A DNA stretch of 31,391 nucleotides from contig URIJ01000004.1 of NCBI GenBank assembly GCA_900547835.1, forward strand, positions 1-31,391, read 5' to 3'. Below are positions 23,034-30,785 of the stretch, in pieces; positions within the stretch are counted from its first letter, which is position 1; every line of letters begins with the position of its first letter. The notes below the pieces were generated by a model. The model saw nothing but the letters and a program-made list of their open reading frames with translations. It had not been told where the DNA came from and searched no databases. This DNA is from an uncultured Collinsella sp. Its GTDB lineage: Bacteria > Actinomycetota > Coriobacteriia > Coriobacteriales > Coriobacteriaceae. The translations under genes and the position numbers were made by a program.

Positions 23034-23972
23034 ATGACTACCGATCAGCCGATTGATGTTGCGATTATCGGTGGAGGCCCCGCGGGCTATGCTGCCGCCA
23101 TTTACGCTGCGCGTGCCAACCTGACGACGACCGTGATTGAGCAGGGCATGTCGGGAGGGCAGATCGCCACAACCAATGAGGTCGAGAACTATCCGGGTTT
23201 CCCGCTCCTGAGTGGCGCCGAACTCGGCGAGCGTTTTCAGCAGCATGCAGAGGGCCTGGGAGCACAGGTTGCATGGAGCATGGTTACGGGTATCGATTAC
23301 GATGCCGATGCAGCGCTGTTTACGGTGCATCACGATATGGGCGATACGCTGGCCTCGAGCGTTATCGCTTGCATGGGTGCCACGCCGCGTCCGGCAGGTT
23401 TCGCAGGCGAGGATACGTATCGCGGTCGTGGCGTTTCATATTGCGCAACATGTGACGGCATGTTTTTCCGCGGCAAGCAGGTTTTTGTAATCGGTGGTGG
23501 CAATTCGGCATGCGAAGAGGCTCTGTTCCTGTCCGACATTGCCAACAGTGTGACCATCGTGCTGCGCCGCGATCAGTTTCGTGCGCCTGATGGTGTCGTT
23601 CAGAAAGTACTCGCAAAGGACAATATTACAGTTAGGTACCAAACTAGTATTGTGGAGCTATCGGGCGAAGCCATGCCAACGACGATTACCTTTAAGGACA
23701 ATGCATCCGGCGAGACTCATACCGAGTCATTTGAGCCCGGCTCGTTTGGCATCTTTGTTTTTACCGGAACGCAGCCCCATACCGAGCTTGTTGAGCATCT
23801 AGTCGATCTGGCGCCTGATGGCGGCATTCTGACTGATGAATCCATGGCGACCCGCACGCCAGGTCTATTTGCCGCTGGCGACATCCGTTCCAAACGTTTA
23901 CGCCAGGTTGTGACCGCTGTTTCGGACGGAGCCATAGCGGCAACGAGCACATACGCGTTTCTCCGTGGATAA
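23034..23972 (+). CDS. trxB: Thioredoxin reductase
   Basis: TrxB transfers electrons from NADPH through FAD to thioredoxin. The 312-residue protein has the FAD-binding GGGPAG at 13-18, the redox-active CATC at 137-140, the NADPH-binding GGGNSACEEA, and the C-terminal FAD motif GLFAAGDIRSKRLRQVVTA. The ATG at 23034 has GAGAGGA at 23021-23027; a longer frame to 22959 is rejected. A 13-bp-stem terminator follows. No thioredoxin gene is adjacent. Confidence 0.95.
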   Translation: MTTDQPIDVAIIGGGPAGYAAAIYAARANLTTTVIEQGMSGGQIATTNEVENYPGFPLLSGAELGERFQQHAEGLGAQVAWSMVTGIDYDADAALFTVHHDMGDTLASSVIACMGATPRPAGFAGEDTYRGRGVSYCATCDGMFFRGKQVFVIGGGNSACEEALFLSDIANSVTIVLRRDQFRAPDGVVQKVLAKDNITVRYQTSIVELSGEAMPTTITFKDNASGETHTESFEPGSFGIFVFTGTQPHTELVEHLVDLAPDGGILTDESMATRTPGLFAAGDIRSKRLRQVVTAVSDGAIAATSTYAFLRG

Positions 23973-24012
23973 GTACGATAATATATCTTATGTAAGGTTG
24001 CTATCTTTAATC

Positions 24013-24056
24013 AAAGTGGTTGGACGATGCATCAATGTGTTGTCCAACCACTTTTA
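24013..24056 (+). terminator. Terminator after trxB
   Basis: AAAGTGGTTGGAC (24013-24025) pairs perfectly with GTCCAACCACTTT (24042-24054) around a 16-base loop that itself contains the palindrome GATGCATC. The T-rich arm end gives TTTT. Confidence 0.8.
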
Positions 24057-24061
24057 CTTGC

Positions 24062-24092
24062 CGGCTATGTGGTATGTAAAACTAGATAACCT
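24062..24092. promoter_or_regulatory. Operator-like element upstream of the DUF1836 gene
   Basis: TATGTGGT, 7 bases, then ACTAGATA aligns with the palindrome upstream of degV (TATCTAGT, 7 bases, ACTAGATA at 25736-25766). The 31-base alignment has 23 identities, including an identical AAAACTAGATA. A candidate -10, TACAAT (24097-24102), lies just downstream, so a protein bound here should repress the DUF1836 gene. An alternative reading, TTGCCG (24058-24063), 19 bp, TAGATA, would be MerR-like spacing. Confidence 0.5.
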
Positions 24093-24126
24093 AGAATACA
24101 ATATAGAAAATGAACGGAGGACCTTT

Positions 24127-24738
24127 ATGAACCACGTTAAACACGTTATTCCGATGTCTGATTCGTCGGTCAGCATTAAGCCTGAGGATATTCAGCCCAC
24201 TGTGCTGCCCGATGCATTTATTCAGTCCGATATCGTGCGCAAACTTAATACGTTGAGTCTGCCGCGCTATAACCAGTTGCCCAATGTGACGCTCTACCGC
24301 GACCAGGTTATTGAGTATGTTGCGCTGTGGATGGAGCCGCTGTCCATTTGCGTTGAGCAGCCTGTCATTACGCCATCGATGATCAATAACTACGTGAAGG
24401 TCGGCCTGGTGCCTGCTCCGGTCAAAAAGCAATATGGCCGCGAGCAGATTGCCCGCCTGATCGCTATCTGCATCTTTAAGCAGGTGCTACCTATTGCTGC
24501 GGTGCAGGCACTCTTTAACATTCAGCGTTTGAGCTACGATGCCCCGACGGCCTTTGATTATGTGGTCGATCAGCTCGAGGCATCGATTCGTTCGGCGTTT
24601 TCCGTCGAGCAGACGCCGGTTCCCGATACGGCGCATCAGGTAACGCGTGAGTCGCTGCTTGTGCGCAGCGCGGTTTCATCCTTTGTTTCGAAGGCTTACT
24701 TGATGAGCTATCTCAAGTTCAACGGGTTTAATAGCTAG
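24127..24738 (+). CDS. DUF1836 family probable DNA-binding regulator
   Basis: This 203-residue soluble protein has a DUF1836 region in its middle (about 80-145): VITPSMINNYVKVGLVPAPV, KKQYGREQIARLIAICIFKQ, VLPIAAVQALF. This is a MerR-like winged helix-turn-helix with NYxxxGLxPxP in place of the usual recognition helix sequence. No target is known for the family. The ATG at 24127 follows GGAGG at 24116-24120; an upstream frame to 23965 runs through the trxB terminator and is rejected. It converges with degV, and both genes carry a related palindrome in their upstream regions, suggesting autoregulation and control of degV. Confidence 0.82.
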   Translation: MNHVKHVIPMSDSSVSIKPEDIQPTVLPDAFIQSDIVRKLNTLSLPRYNQLPNVTLYRDQVIEYVALWMEPLSICVEQPVITPSMINNYVKVGLVPAPVKKQYGREQIARLIAICIFKQVLPIAAVQALFNIQRLSYDAPTAFDYVVDQLEASIRSAFSVEQTPVPDTAHQVTRESLLVRSAVSSFVSKAYLMSYLKFNGFNS

Positions 24739-24752
24739 CCGACGTATAAAAC

Positions 24753-24797
24753 GGGCGGGACAAAGAGCCATCTGTCGCTTTGTCCCGCCCATATTTT
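24753..24797. terminator. Bidirectional terminator between the DUF1836 and degV genes
   Basis: GGGCGGGACAAAG (24753-24765) pairs perfectly with CTTTGTCCCGCCC (24778-24790) around a 12-base loop. ATATTTTT follows on the plus strand and GTTTTAT on the minus strand, so it can serve both convergent genes. The CAAAG/CTTTG inner stem is shared with the terminator at 21374-21431. Confidence 0.88.
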
Positions 24798-24811
24798 TGC
24801 TTGGTTGGACT

Positions 24812-25678
24812 TTACTTGCCCGAAGCTACGCCCATGCCGTAGCCGATGATGAGGCCGTGCATCTCGGCGTAATAGGAATCCAGGCCGTTGCAGGGCATGA
24901 TGATGGTCTTGGAGCCGGGCCAATGCTCGACTATGCGGTCAGTAAGCGCCTGGGCTCCAGCTTCGTTCTCAACGTGATCGATGATGACCTCGCCGCCCGT
25001 AAAACCCTCGGCTTCCATGGTGTCGATGATCTTGTTGAGCATCTTCTTTTCGCCACGCGTGTGCCCGACGAGTTCGATTTTACCGGCCTCACTCGCCGTG
25101 CCCAAAATGCGGATATTGAGCTTGTTGGCAATGACGCCGGCTGCCTTAGGGATACGTCCGGCTTTGGCGAGGTTTTCGTAATTGCACAAACTGAAGAGGA
25201 TTTTGCTGTTCTGTTCAAGGCTATCGAAGTATGCGCAAGCATCCTCGAATGAGACATCCGGGTTGCTTACAAGATAGCGGTCGAACAGCAAGAAAATGAG
25301 ATCCATTTTGCCGCCAGCTGCGCGTGAATTGACTAGATGAATCTGTCGGTCGGGCTCCTCGGCAAGAACCATATCGCGAGCCGTGGCTGCCGCGTTGTAG
25401 CTGCCCGACACGCCCTCAGAGATCGGCATGCAGATGGTCTTGTCGGCCAATTTGAAGAGCTCGGCCCACTCCCCTACGCTGGGACAAGCGCTCGAAGAAG
25501 CGTTCGTCTCCGCCTGAACAGCGCAGTTGAGCTCATGTACATCAAGCGAAAGGTCATCGACGAATTCACGCTCCCCCACTCGAATTTTGAGGGGCGCAAA
25601 TGCAAAGGTGGTATGGGGTGCGATCGGTTGCCAATCGCGGAGGTTGCAGCTTGAATCGGAGATAAGTGCCCAGCTCAT
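24812..25678 (-). CDS. DegV family fatty-acid-binding protein
   Basis: DegV/FakB proteins bind a fatty acid and, in organisms with FakA, present it for phosphorylation and phospholipid synthesis. The 288-residue length and the motifs ALISDSSCNL at the start, SSSACPSVGEWAELF, MPISEGVSGSYNAA, and the C-terminal GPGS-like region fit the family. The start has GAAAGGA 9 bases upstream. A -10 TATAAT lies at 25713-25708 with no good -35, and a perfect palindrome sits directly upstream, suggesting an activator-dependent promoter. No fakA kinase gene is in the window. It shares lipid themes with the two PgsA-type genes and the glycosyltransferase. Confidence 0.88.
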   Translation of the reverse strand: MSWALISDSSCNLRDWQPIAPHTTFAFAPLKIRVGEREFVDDLSLDVHELNCAVQAETNASSSACPSVGEWAELFKLADKTICMPISEGVSGSYNAAATARDMVLAEEPDRQIHLVNSRAAGGKMDLIFLLFDRYLVSNPDVSFEDACAYFDSLEQNSKILFSLCNYENLAKAGRIPKAAGVIANKLNIRILGTASEAGKIELVGHTRGEKKMLNKIIDTMEAEGFTGGEVIIDHVENEAGAQALTDRIVEHWPGSKTIIMPCNGLDSYYAEMHGLIIGYGMGVASGK

Positions 25679-25707
25679 AGAGGGTCCTTTCTAATCGTTC
25701 CCATTCA

Positions 25708-25713
25708 ATTATA
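25708..25713 (-). promoter_or_regulatory. -10 element of degV
   Basis: TATAAT is read on the minus strand about 30 bases before the degV start. At 17-bp spacing the -35 would be GCCCAA, which is a poor match and lies next to the palindrome at 25736-25766. Confidence 0.6.
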
Positions 25714-25735
25714 GCCATCTTGCAGACCGATTGGG

Positions 25736-25766
25736 CCGCTATCTAGTATTCAAAACTAGATAGCGG
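25736..25766. promoter_or_regulatory. Perfect palindrome upstream of degV
   Basis: CCGCTATCTAGT (25736-25747) and ACTAGATAGCGG (25755-25766) form a perfect 12-bp inverted repeat with a 7-base spacer. No T run follows on either strand, so it is not a terminator. Its centre is roughly 50 bp upstream of the expected degV transcription start. A diverged copy lies upstream of the DUF1836 regulator gene. Confidence 0.7.
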
Positions 25767-25786
25767 ACTGCACTAAAGGCAAAAGA

Positions 25787-25819
25787 ATGGACCCCATGAC
25801 TCAAAGCCACGAGGTCCAT
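25787..25819 (-). terminator. Terminator after the NlpC/P60 gene
   Basis: On the minus strand ATGGACCTCGTGGC pairs with GTCATGGGGTCCAT over 14 positions with some G-T pairs around TTTGA, and is followed by TCTTTTGCCTTT. It lies 24 bases after the NlpC/P60 stop and ends the minus-strand cluster. Confidence 0.75.
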
Positions 25820-25842
25820 ATCCGTTTGCTTTATCTGAATAC

Positions 25843-26970
25843 TTAGTAGCGCACGAAAATGTAGTTGTTGTTCATGCCGGCGGCAACGGAGCTGATGATA
25901 ACACCCGTGTTGTAGTCGGAAGCATGAATCATCTGACCACCACCGATGTAAATGCCGGTGTGGTACGAGTTGACCACAACGTCACCGGGCTGCGGATCGG
26001 ACACACGCGTCCAGCCCATAAAGGTACCCGTGGTGCCCAGGCGGCAATAGCGACCAGTGAGGCAATAGCTAACAAAACCAGAGCAGTCGAAACTGTTCGG
26101 GCCAATTCCGCCCCAGGAATAGGCGCAACCAAGCTTGCTGTATGCACGCGAGACAACAGAACCGCCATCGACGGACTGGCTCGGAGCAGAAGGCGTCGGA
26201 GCCGGGGCAGGCGTGGAGGGCTGCGGTGTCGGAGCAGGTGCCGGCGTAGGAGCCGGAGTGTTGCCGCCCTGGTTGTTGTTATTGCTGGTCTGGCCACCGT
26301 TGTTGGTGTTCTCGGTCGCACCGGCAGTCTCGTTGCTCACCGTGGCCTTCTCGGCGGTACTGGCGTTGATGCCGGCCTGCAGCGCGGCGTTGGCCTCGGC
26401 CTCAGCGGCAAGCTCAGCCTGCAGCTGTGAATCCAGAGAGTTTACGACGTTCTGTGCTTCAGCCTGCTGGGCGTTAAGCTCGTCGACCTTCTTTTGCGTG
26501 GTGGCGACGTTCTTTTCCTGCTCGGCCTGCTTATCGGTGAGCTGCTGTTTGAGCTCCTTGACCTCTTGAATGGTCTGAGCCTGCTTATCGGAAACTTTGC
26601 CGTAGTAGAACAGACGGTTGAGCATATCGCTCAGGTCATCGACGCCCGTCAGAACCTGGAGCAGGCTCAGACCGCCGGTTTTGTACTCGCCGGCGACATA
26701 GGTCGAGAGCTTGGCCTGACCATCGGCGATCTCCTGCTGCTTTTGCGTGATCTCGCCAGCAGTCTGATCGAGCGCCTGCGTCTGCGTGGCGAGTTCATCG
26801 TAAATCTGCTGGGTTTGGGTACCGATCTGCTCGAGCTTCGTACGAGCAGCGGCAAGGTCGGATGCGGTATCGGCGTAGGCAGGAGCCGCGAGGCCCAAGC
26901 CCAAAACACAAGCGAGGGTTGCCGTAGCAGCGCAGCGTGCCATGTTTCTATGCGTGTTTGCTGTGCGCAT
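25843..26970 (-). CDS. Secreted NlpC/P60 peptidoglycan hydrolase with coiled coil
   Basis: This 375-residue exported protein has a signal peptide with likely cleavage after Ala33 (APAYA-D), an N-terminal coiled coil (about 36-200, Gln/Lys/Glu-rich), a Asn/Pro/Thr-rich flexible linker (about 215-265), and a C-terminal NlpC/P60 domain. The catalytic residues are visible: Cys296 (FDCSGF), His337 (YHTGIY) and His349 (MIHASD). Such enzymes cleave within peptidoglycan stem peptides. The coiled-coil plus NlpC layout resembles RipA/CwlO types, which often need FtsEX-like activation, but none is visible here. A ribosome binding site (GGAAAGGAAG) precedes the ATG. It is the last gene of the minus-strand run and is followed by a terminator. 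Confidence 0.93.
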   Translation of the reverse strand: MRTANTHRNMARCAATATLACVLGLGLAAPAYADTASDLAAARTKLEQIGTQTQQIYDELATQTQALDQTAGEITQKQQEIADGQAKLSTYVAGEYKTGGLSLLQVLTGVDDLSDMLNRLFYYGKVSDKQAQTIQEVKELKQQLTDKQAEQEKNVATTQKKVDELNAQQAEAQNVVNSLDSQLQAELAAEAEANAALQAGINASTAEKATVSNETAGATENTNNGGQTSNNNNQGGNTPAPTPAPAPTPQPSTPAPAPTPSAPSQSVDGGSVVSRAYSKLGCAYSWGGIGPNSFDCSGFVSYCLTGRYCRLGTTGTFMGWTRVSDPQPGDVVVNSYHTGIYIGGGQMIHASDYNTGVIISSVAAGMNNNYIFVRY

Positions 26971-27002
26971 GTAGCTTCCTTTCCAGTAACTAAGGGTAAC
27001 GT

Positions 27003-27533
27003 CTAGTCCACCGTCACCAGGCTAAAGAGCTCCACATCGTCATCAGACGGCGTGAGCTTCTCGCGCGGGTTGAGAAACGCAAGCTCAAGTATACAACCGT
27101 AACCGATAAGCTTTGCGCCCATATCTCGCACCAGTTTACCTGTTGCCTCGACGGTTCCGCCCGTCGCGACCAAGTCGTCCAGAATCAACACGGTATCTTT
27201 AGAGCTGATAGCGTCGGCATGGATCTCAATTGAATCGGTGCCGTACTCGAGCTCGTAGCTCTGGCTTACGGTCTCGCGCGGCAGCTTGCCCGGTTTACGT
27301 GCGGGAACAAAGCCGGCGCCAAGGGCTACAGCCACCGGTACGCCAACCATAAAGCCGCGAGCCTCGGGACCCACGACCTTGGTGATTCCCATGCCGGCAA
27401 AGTGCTCGGCGAGGGTATCGGTCATGGCTTTGAGCGCCTCGGGATTGCCAAAGAGCGGCGTGATGTCTTTAAAGATGACTCCGGGCTCGGGATAGTCGGG
27501 AATATCGACGATATGAGATTCGAAGTCATACAT
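27003..27533 (-). CDS. apt: Adenine phosphoribosyltransferase
   Basis: Apt salvages adenine to AMP using PRPP. The 176-residue protein has the early PGVIFKDITPLF motif, the flexible loop KLPRET, and the PRPP-binding VLILDDLVATGGT at residues 115-127. The ATG at 27533 is chosen because GAAAGG lies 7 bases upstream; the ATG five codons earlier overlaps that site. It lies 39 bases after the MerR gene and 32 before the NlpC/P60 gene, in one probable transcript. Confidence 0.96.
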   Translation of the reverse strand: MYDFESHIVDIPDYPEPGVIFKDITPLFGNPEALKAMTDTLAEHFAGMGITKVVGPEARGFMVGVPVAVALGAGFVPARKPGKLPRETVSQSYELEYGTDSIEIHADAISSKDTVLILDDLVATGGTVEATGKLVRDMGAKLIGYGCILELAFLNPREKLTPSDDDVELFSLVTVD

Positions 27534-27572
27534 GGCGTGACCTTTCATGGATTGCCGAAATTTCAGCAGCGG

Positions 27573-28451
27573 TTATTTGCCCGCGGTGGCGGCGCCGGAT
27601 TGCGAAGGGGCGACGACTTTGAGCGGCTTTACGAGAGAATCCTCGTGCGAAGCCGGCGTGGCTATCTCTTCGTTTTTGGCTTTGGTGGACTCGGAGCGAG
27701 TGATTTCCTCATCGAGTGCATCGATGTCGGCGTCCTCGACCACGGCGTTGAGCGACTCAAAAACGCGGTTCTTGAGCAGCGCGGTGTGCACGCCCTCCGT
27801 CAGGTCGTGAAGCTTCTTAAACGCACGCTCGAGCTTGGCGTCGCGCTCGTCATCGGAGGTATCCATTCCGAGCATGCTCACGAGCACCTGCTCAAACATC
27901 GAGGACTCGCGGTTGGCGGAAGACACGTACTGACGCAGGTTGCGGGGCTCGATATGGAAGCGTGACAGCTCGGAGCAGTAGCGGATGATTGGAAAATCGC
28001 GACCATCGACGAGCTCACGATTCTGCGGACTCTTGATGATGCGAATGAGGTCGTTCTCGGCGAGCGAGCGGATAAACGAAATCTCGACGCCCAGCATATC
28101 GGGAATGGTCTCGATGGGATGCAGCTTTTGCTTAGTCTCCTTGGGCTCCGTCTTGAGCGGAACATCGGACAGCAAGCCCACCTCGTAGGCGAGCGTTGAC
28201 AGGTCCGTGGCGTTTTCCAAGCGCTGCTTAATCACGTTGAGTGGCATATAGCGGGTCTTCTGCAGGTGCAGAATGACCTCCAGGCGATCAACGTCCTCCT
28301 TGGAGTACTGACGGTATCCCTTAGGCGTACGATGAGGGGTAATGAGCCCCTCATCCTCTAGAAATCTAATTTTTGAGTTCGAAAGATCGGGGTATGCGCC
28401 TCGAAGTAGGTTGACGACTTGGCCGATACTCAGATAGTTGCGTTCGGCCAT
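27573..28451 (-). CDS. MerR family regulator, FtsR-like
   Basis: This 292-residue protein begins with a MerR-type helix-turn-helix (LSIGQVVNLL, SKIRFLEDEGLITPHRTPKGYRQYSKEDVDRL). A second winged-helix-like segment lies around residues 105-160 (ETIPDMLGVEISFIRSLAENDLIRI), followed by a helical domain and a disordered charged tail. The tandem layout and the place directly after a GarA/OdhI-like FHA gene match Rv1828 of mycobacteria and FtsR of Corynebacterium, which activates ftsZ. Orthology is inferred from order and architecture. Three bases separate it from the FHA stop, so the two are likely cotranslated. A target such as ftsZ cannot be tested in this window. Confidence 0.85.
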   Translation of the reverse strand: MAERNYLSIGQVVNLLRGAYPDLSNSKIRFLEDEGLITPHRTPKGYRQYSKEDVDRLEVILHLQKTRYMPLNVIKQRLENATDLSTLAYEVGLLSDVPLKTEPKETKQKLHPIETIPDMLGVEISFIRSLAENDLIRIIKSPQNRELVDGRDFPIIRYCSELSRFHIEPRNLRQYVSSANRESSMFEQVLVSMLGMDTSDDERDAKLERAFKKLHDLTEGVHTALLKNRVFESLNAVVEDADIDALDEEITRSESTKAKNEEIATPASHEDSLVKPLKVVAPSQSGAATAGK

Positions 28452-28454
28452 GCC

Positions 28455-28889
28455 CTACTCACCGGTTTCGATGCGCTCCGGCGTGCTCTCGTGGTAGATG
28501 AGCGTAAACGTACCGATCTGGACGGAAGAACCGTCGTGCAGCGGGGCTGCATTGACAATGGCACCGTCGACCCAGGTACCATTGAGCGAGCCCAGGTCCT
28601 CGATGCGAGCGCCGAGGCCCTCGCGAATAATGCGCGCGTGGCTGCGCGAAACGGTCATGTCATTGAGGAAGATGCCGTTCGCAGGATCGCGGCCGATGGT
28701 GGTCACGTCGTCCTCGAGTTCAAAAGCGGCACCAGTCTGCGGACCCTTGACGATGGACAGAACGGGGGCGGTGATGCGCACGTTGGCCATGAGGTCGGGA
28801 ACGGTGACGTCGCTTGAAGGCACGCGGAATACGCAGGTAGCGTCAGCAGTCTTATCATTCTGAGGCATATTGTTAACCATGTTGTCCAT
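28455..28889 (-). CDS. FHA domain protein, GarA/OdhI-like
   Basis: This 144-residue protein has an FHA phosphothreonine-binding domain with Gly66-Arg67 (TIGRDP), Ser81-x-x-His84 (VSRSHARI), and Asn103-Gly104 (LGSLNGTWVDG). The short N-terminal tail contains DATCVFR (Thr18), which aligns with the ETTSVFR phosphoacceptor motif of mycobacterial GarA and OdhI. In those proteins a Ser/Thr kinase phosphorylates that Thr, and the FHA domain then closes on it, releasing 2-oxoglutarate dehydrogenase. The target here is unknown. The ATG at 28889 has AGGGG upstream; a longer TTG frame to 28922 is less likely. It is followed by the MerR gene and preceded by the second PgsA-type gene. Confidence 0.9.
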   Translation of the reverse strand: MDNMVNNMPQNDKTADATCVFRVPSSDVTVPDLMANVRITAPVLSIVKGPQTGAAFELEDDVTTIGRDPANGIFLNDMTVSRSHARIIREGLGARIEDLGSLNGTWVDGAIVNAAPLHDGSSVQIGTFTLIYHESTPERIETGE

Positions 28890-28955
28890 GACAACCCCTA
28901 ACTTATCGCGGACGTGCCGCAAATAATGAACCGTACGTAATCATACCCCAACGAA

Positions 28956-29660
28956 TCAGTCTTCGATTTCAGGGTTCAGAAAGTCGATGTCCTCGTCCTC
29001 GGGATGCGCGAGAGCCTGTTTAATGGCCACTCCGCCCTTAATGGAGTAGATGACAGCCGTGAGCATGGAGAAGATCACGCCGCCGTACACAAAGAAGATG
29101 CCGAGGGGCACCGAGCTTCCGTTGAGGCCCGGGAAGGCCGTAAGGGTTGAAGGTAAAAGATGCAGGCCGTCAATAACGGGGAACCCGAGCAGCATGAGCG
29201 AGAAGCCGGTCATGAGCAGTGCAGTGGCAATCTTTCCGGGAAAGACGACATCGATGGGGCGACGGTGATAATGGCGCACGATAAGCGTGCCGATGCCCAG
29301 ATAGATGTCGCGGCCAATAATGAGCACGCAGACCCAGATGGGTAGCTCTCCGCGGACCACCAGTCCCAAGACGCCGGTGAACAGCAGCGCACGGTCGCAG
29401 ATGGGATCCATGACCTTGCCGAGCCATGAGACCGTCTTAGTCATGCGGGCGATCTGGCCGTCCATCCAGTCGGTGGAGGCGGCAACGGCGTAGATAACAA
29501 TGGCGATGACGCGGTTGTTGTCCGTCACAAACAGGTACAGAAATACCAGGGTGAGGATCAGGCGCGTAAAGGTGATGAAATTGGAGATCGTAAAGATCTT
29601 ATTCGACGGGTAATCGGAAGTGCCGATAAGCTCCTTTTTGATCTTCTTTTTGATGCCCAC
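28956..29660 (-). CDS. CDP-alcohol phosphatidyltransferase, second PgsA-type enzyme
   Basis: This 234-residue membrane protein carries the CDP-alcohol phosphotransferase motif at residues 64-89 (starts DWMDGQIAR, ends DPICD), with all conserved Asp, Gly, Ala and Arg present. It has five or six hydrophobic helices and a basic N-terminus (IKKKIKKEL). A GTG at 29660 with GGGGGAG just upstream is the preferred start; an ATG frame extends to 29786 but has no family similarity in its first 42 residues. In mycobacteria a PgsA2-type gene also stands close to garA and the MerR gene. The alcohol substrate (glycerol phosphate, inositol phosphate or other) is not determined by the motif. Confidence 0.88.
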   Translation of the reverse strand: MGIKKKIKKELIGTSDYPSNKIFTISNFITFTRLILTLVFLYLFVTDNNRVIAIVIYAVAASTDWMDGQIARMTKTVSWLGKVMDPICDRALLFTGVLGLVVRGELPIWVCVLIIGRDIYLGIGTLIVRHYHRRPIDVVFPGKIATALLMTGFSLMLLGFPVIDGLHLLPSTLTAFPGLNGSSVPLGIFFVYGGVIFSMLTAVIYSIKGGVAIKQALAHPEDEDIDFLNPEIED

Positions 29661-30056
29661 AGGACTCCCCCGCTGGTTAACGACAAAACTTTCGATACTA
29701 TACCCGTTCCGGCGATGTCTATCCAGCGTAAGCATAGAGAGTCCAGACATATGGAGGATGCTACTGGGTTGTGCGGGATTCTGCATTTGTGTACATCAGC
29801 CTCCAAATATGACATTTTTCGGCATCTTTGATGGCTGATGTACACGTTTTGATTCGGTGATTACATCGATCGGGAAAGTTGTTGCCTTAAGCGAATTAAT
29901 CATGATGTGCGGGTCGAGAAGGGTTGGCGCTAAAAGAACCCAACGGCCGTTACGGCTTCGTTAGAAACGCGCCCCACCATGGATGGTGAACCCGAAAGGT
30001 AAGGCGCGCGGGCGCGGCGACTCGGCCCGCACGCCCGGAAGAGAAAGGATAAACCC
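29661..30056. other. Intergenic region between the pgsA-type and ABC transporter genes
   Basis: No gene is supported. The region holds the pgsA-type gene's upstream sequence, the 13-bp inverted repeat (29789-29845), the palindrome AACGGCCGTT (29942-29951), and CACCAT-GG-ATGGTG (29975-29988), which could be an operator or leader hairpin for the ABC genes. Base composition shifts from mixed to very GC-rich at about 29995. GAGAAAGGA precedes the ABC start. No convincing promoter for the ABC genes was found. Confidence 0.5.
29789..29845. repeat. 13-bp perfect inverted repeat in the intergenic region
   Basis: GTGTACATCAGCC (29789-29801) and GGCTGATGTACAC (29833-29845) are perfect inverted arms separated by 31 bases. 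A GTTTT follows on the plus strand. It lies between divergent genes, so an operator, a stem-loop or a small insertion's ends are all possible. Confidence 0.7.

Positions 30057-30781
<725 letters not shown>

Positions 30782-30785
<4 letters not shown>

Noticed and set aside
25736..25766. Palindrome as an intrinsic terminator of the NlpC/P60 gene
   Set aside because: No T run follows on either strand, and a better terminator for that gene is at 25787-25819.
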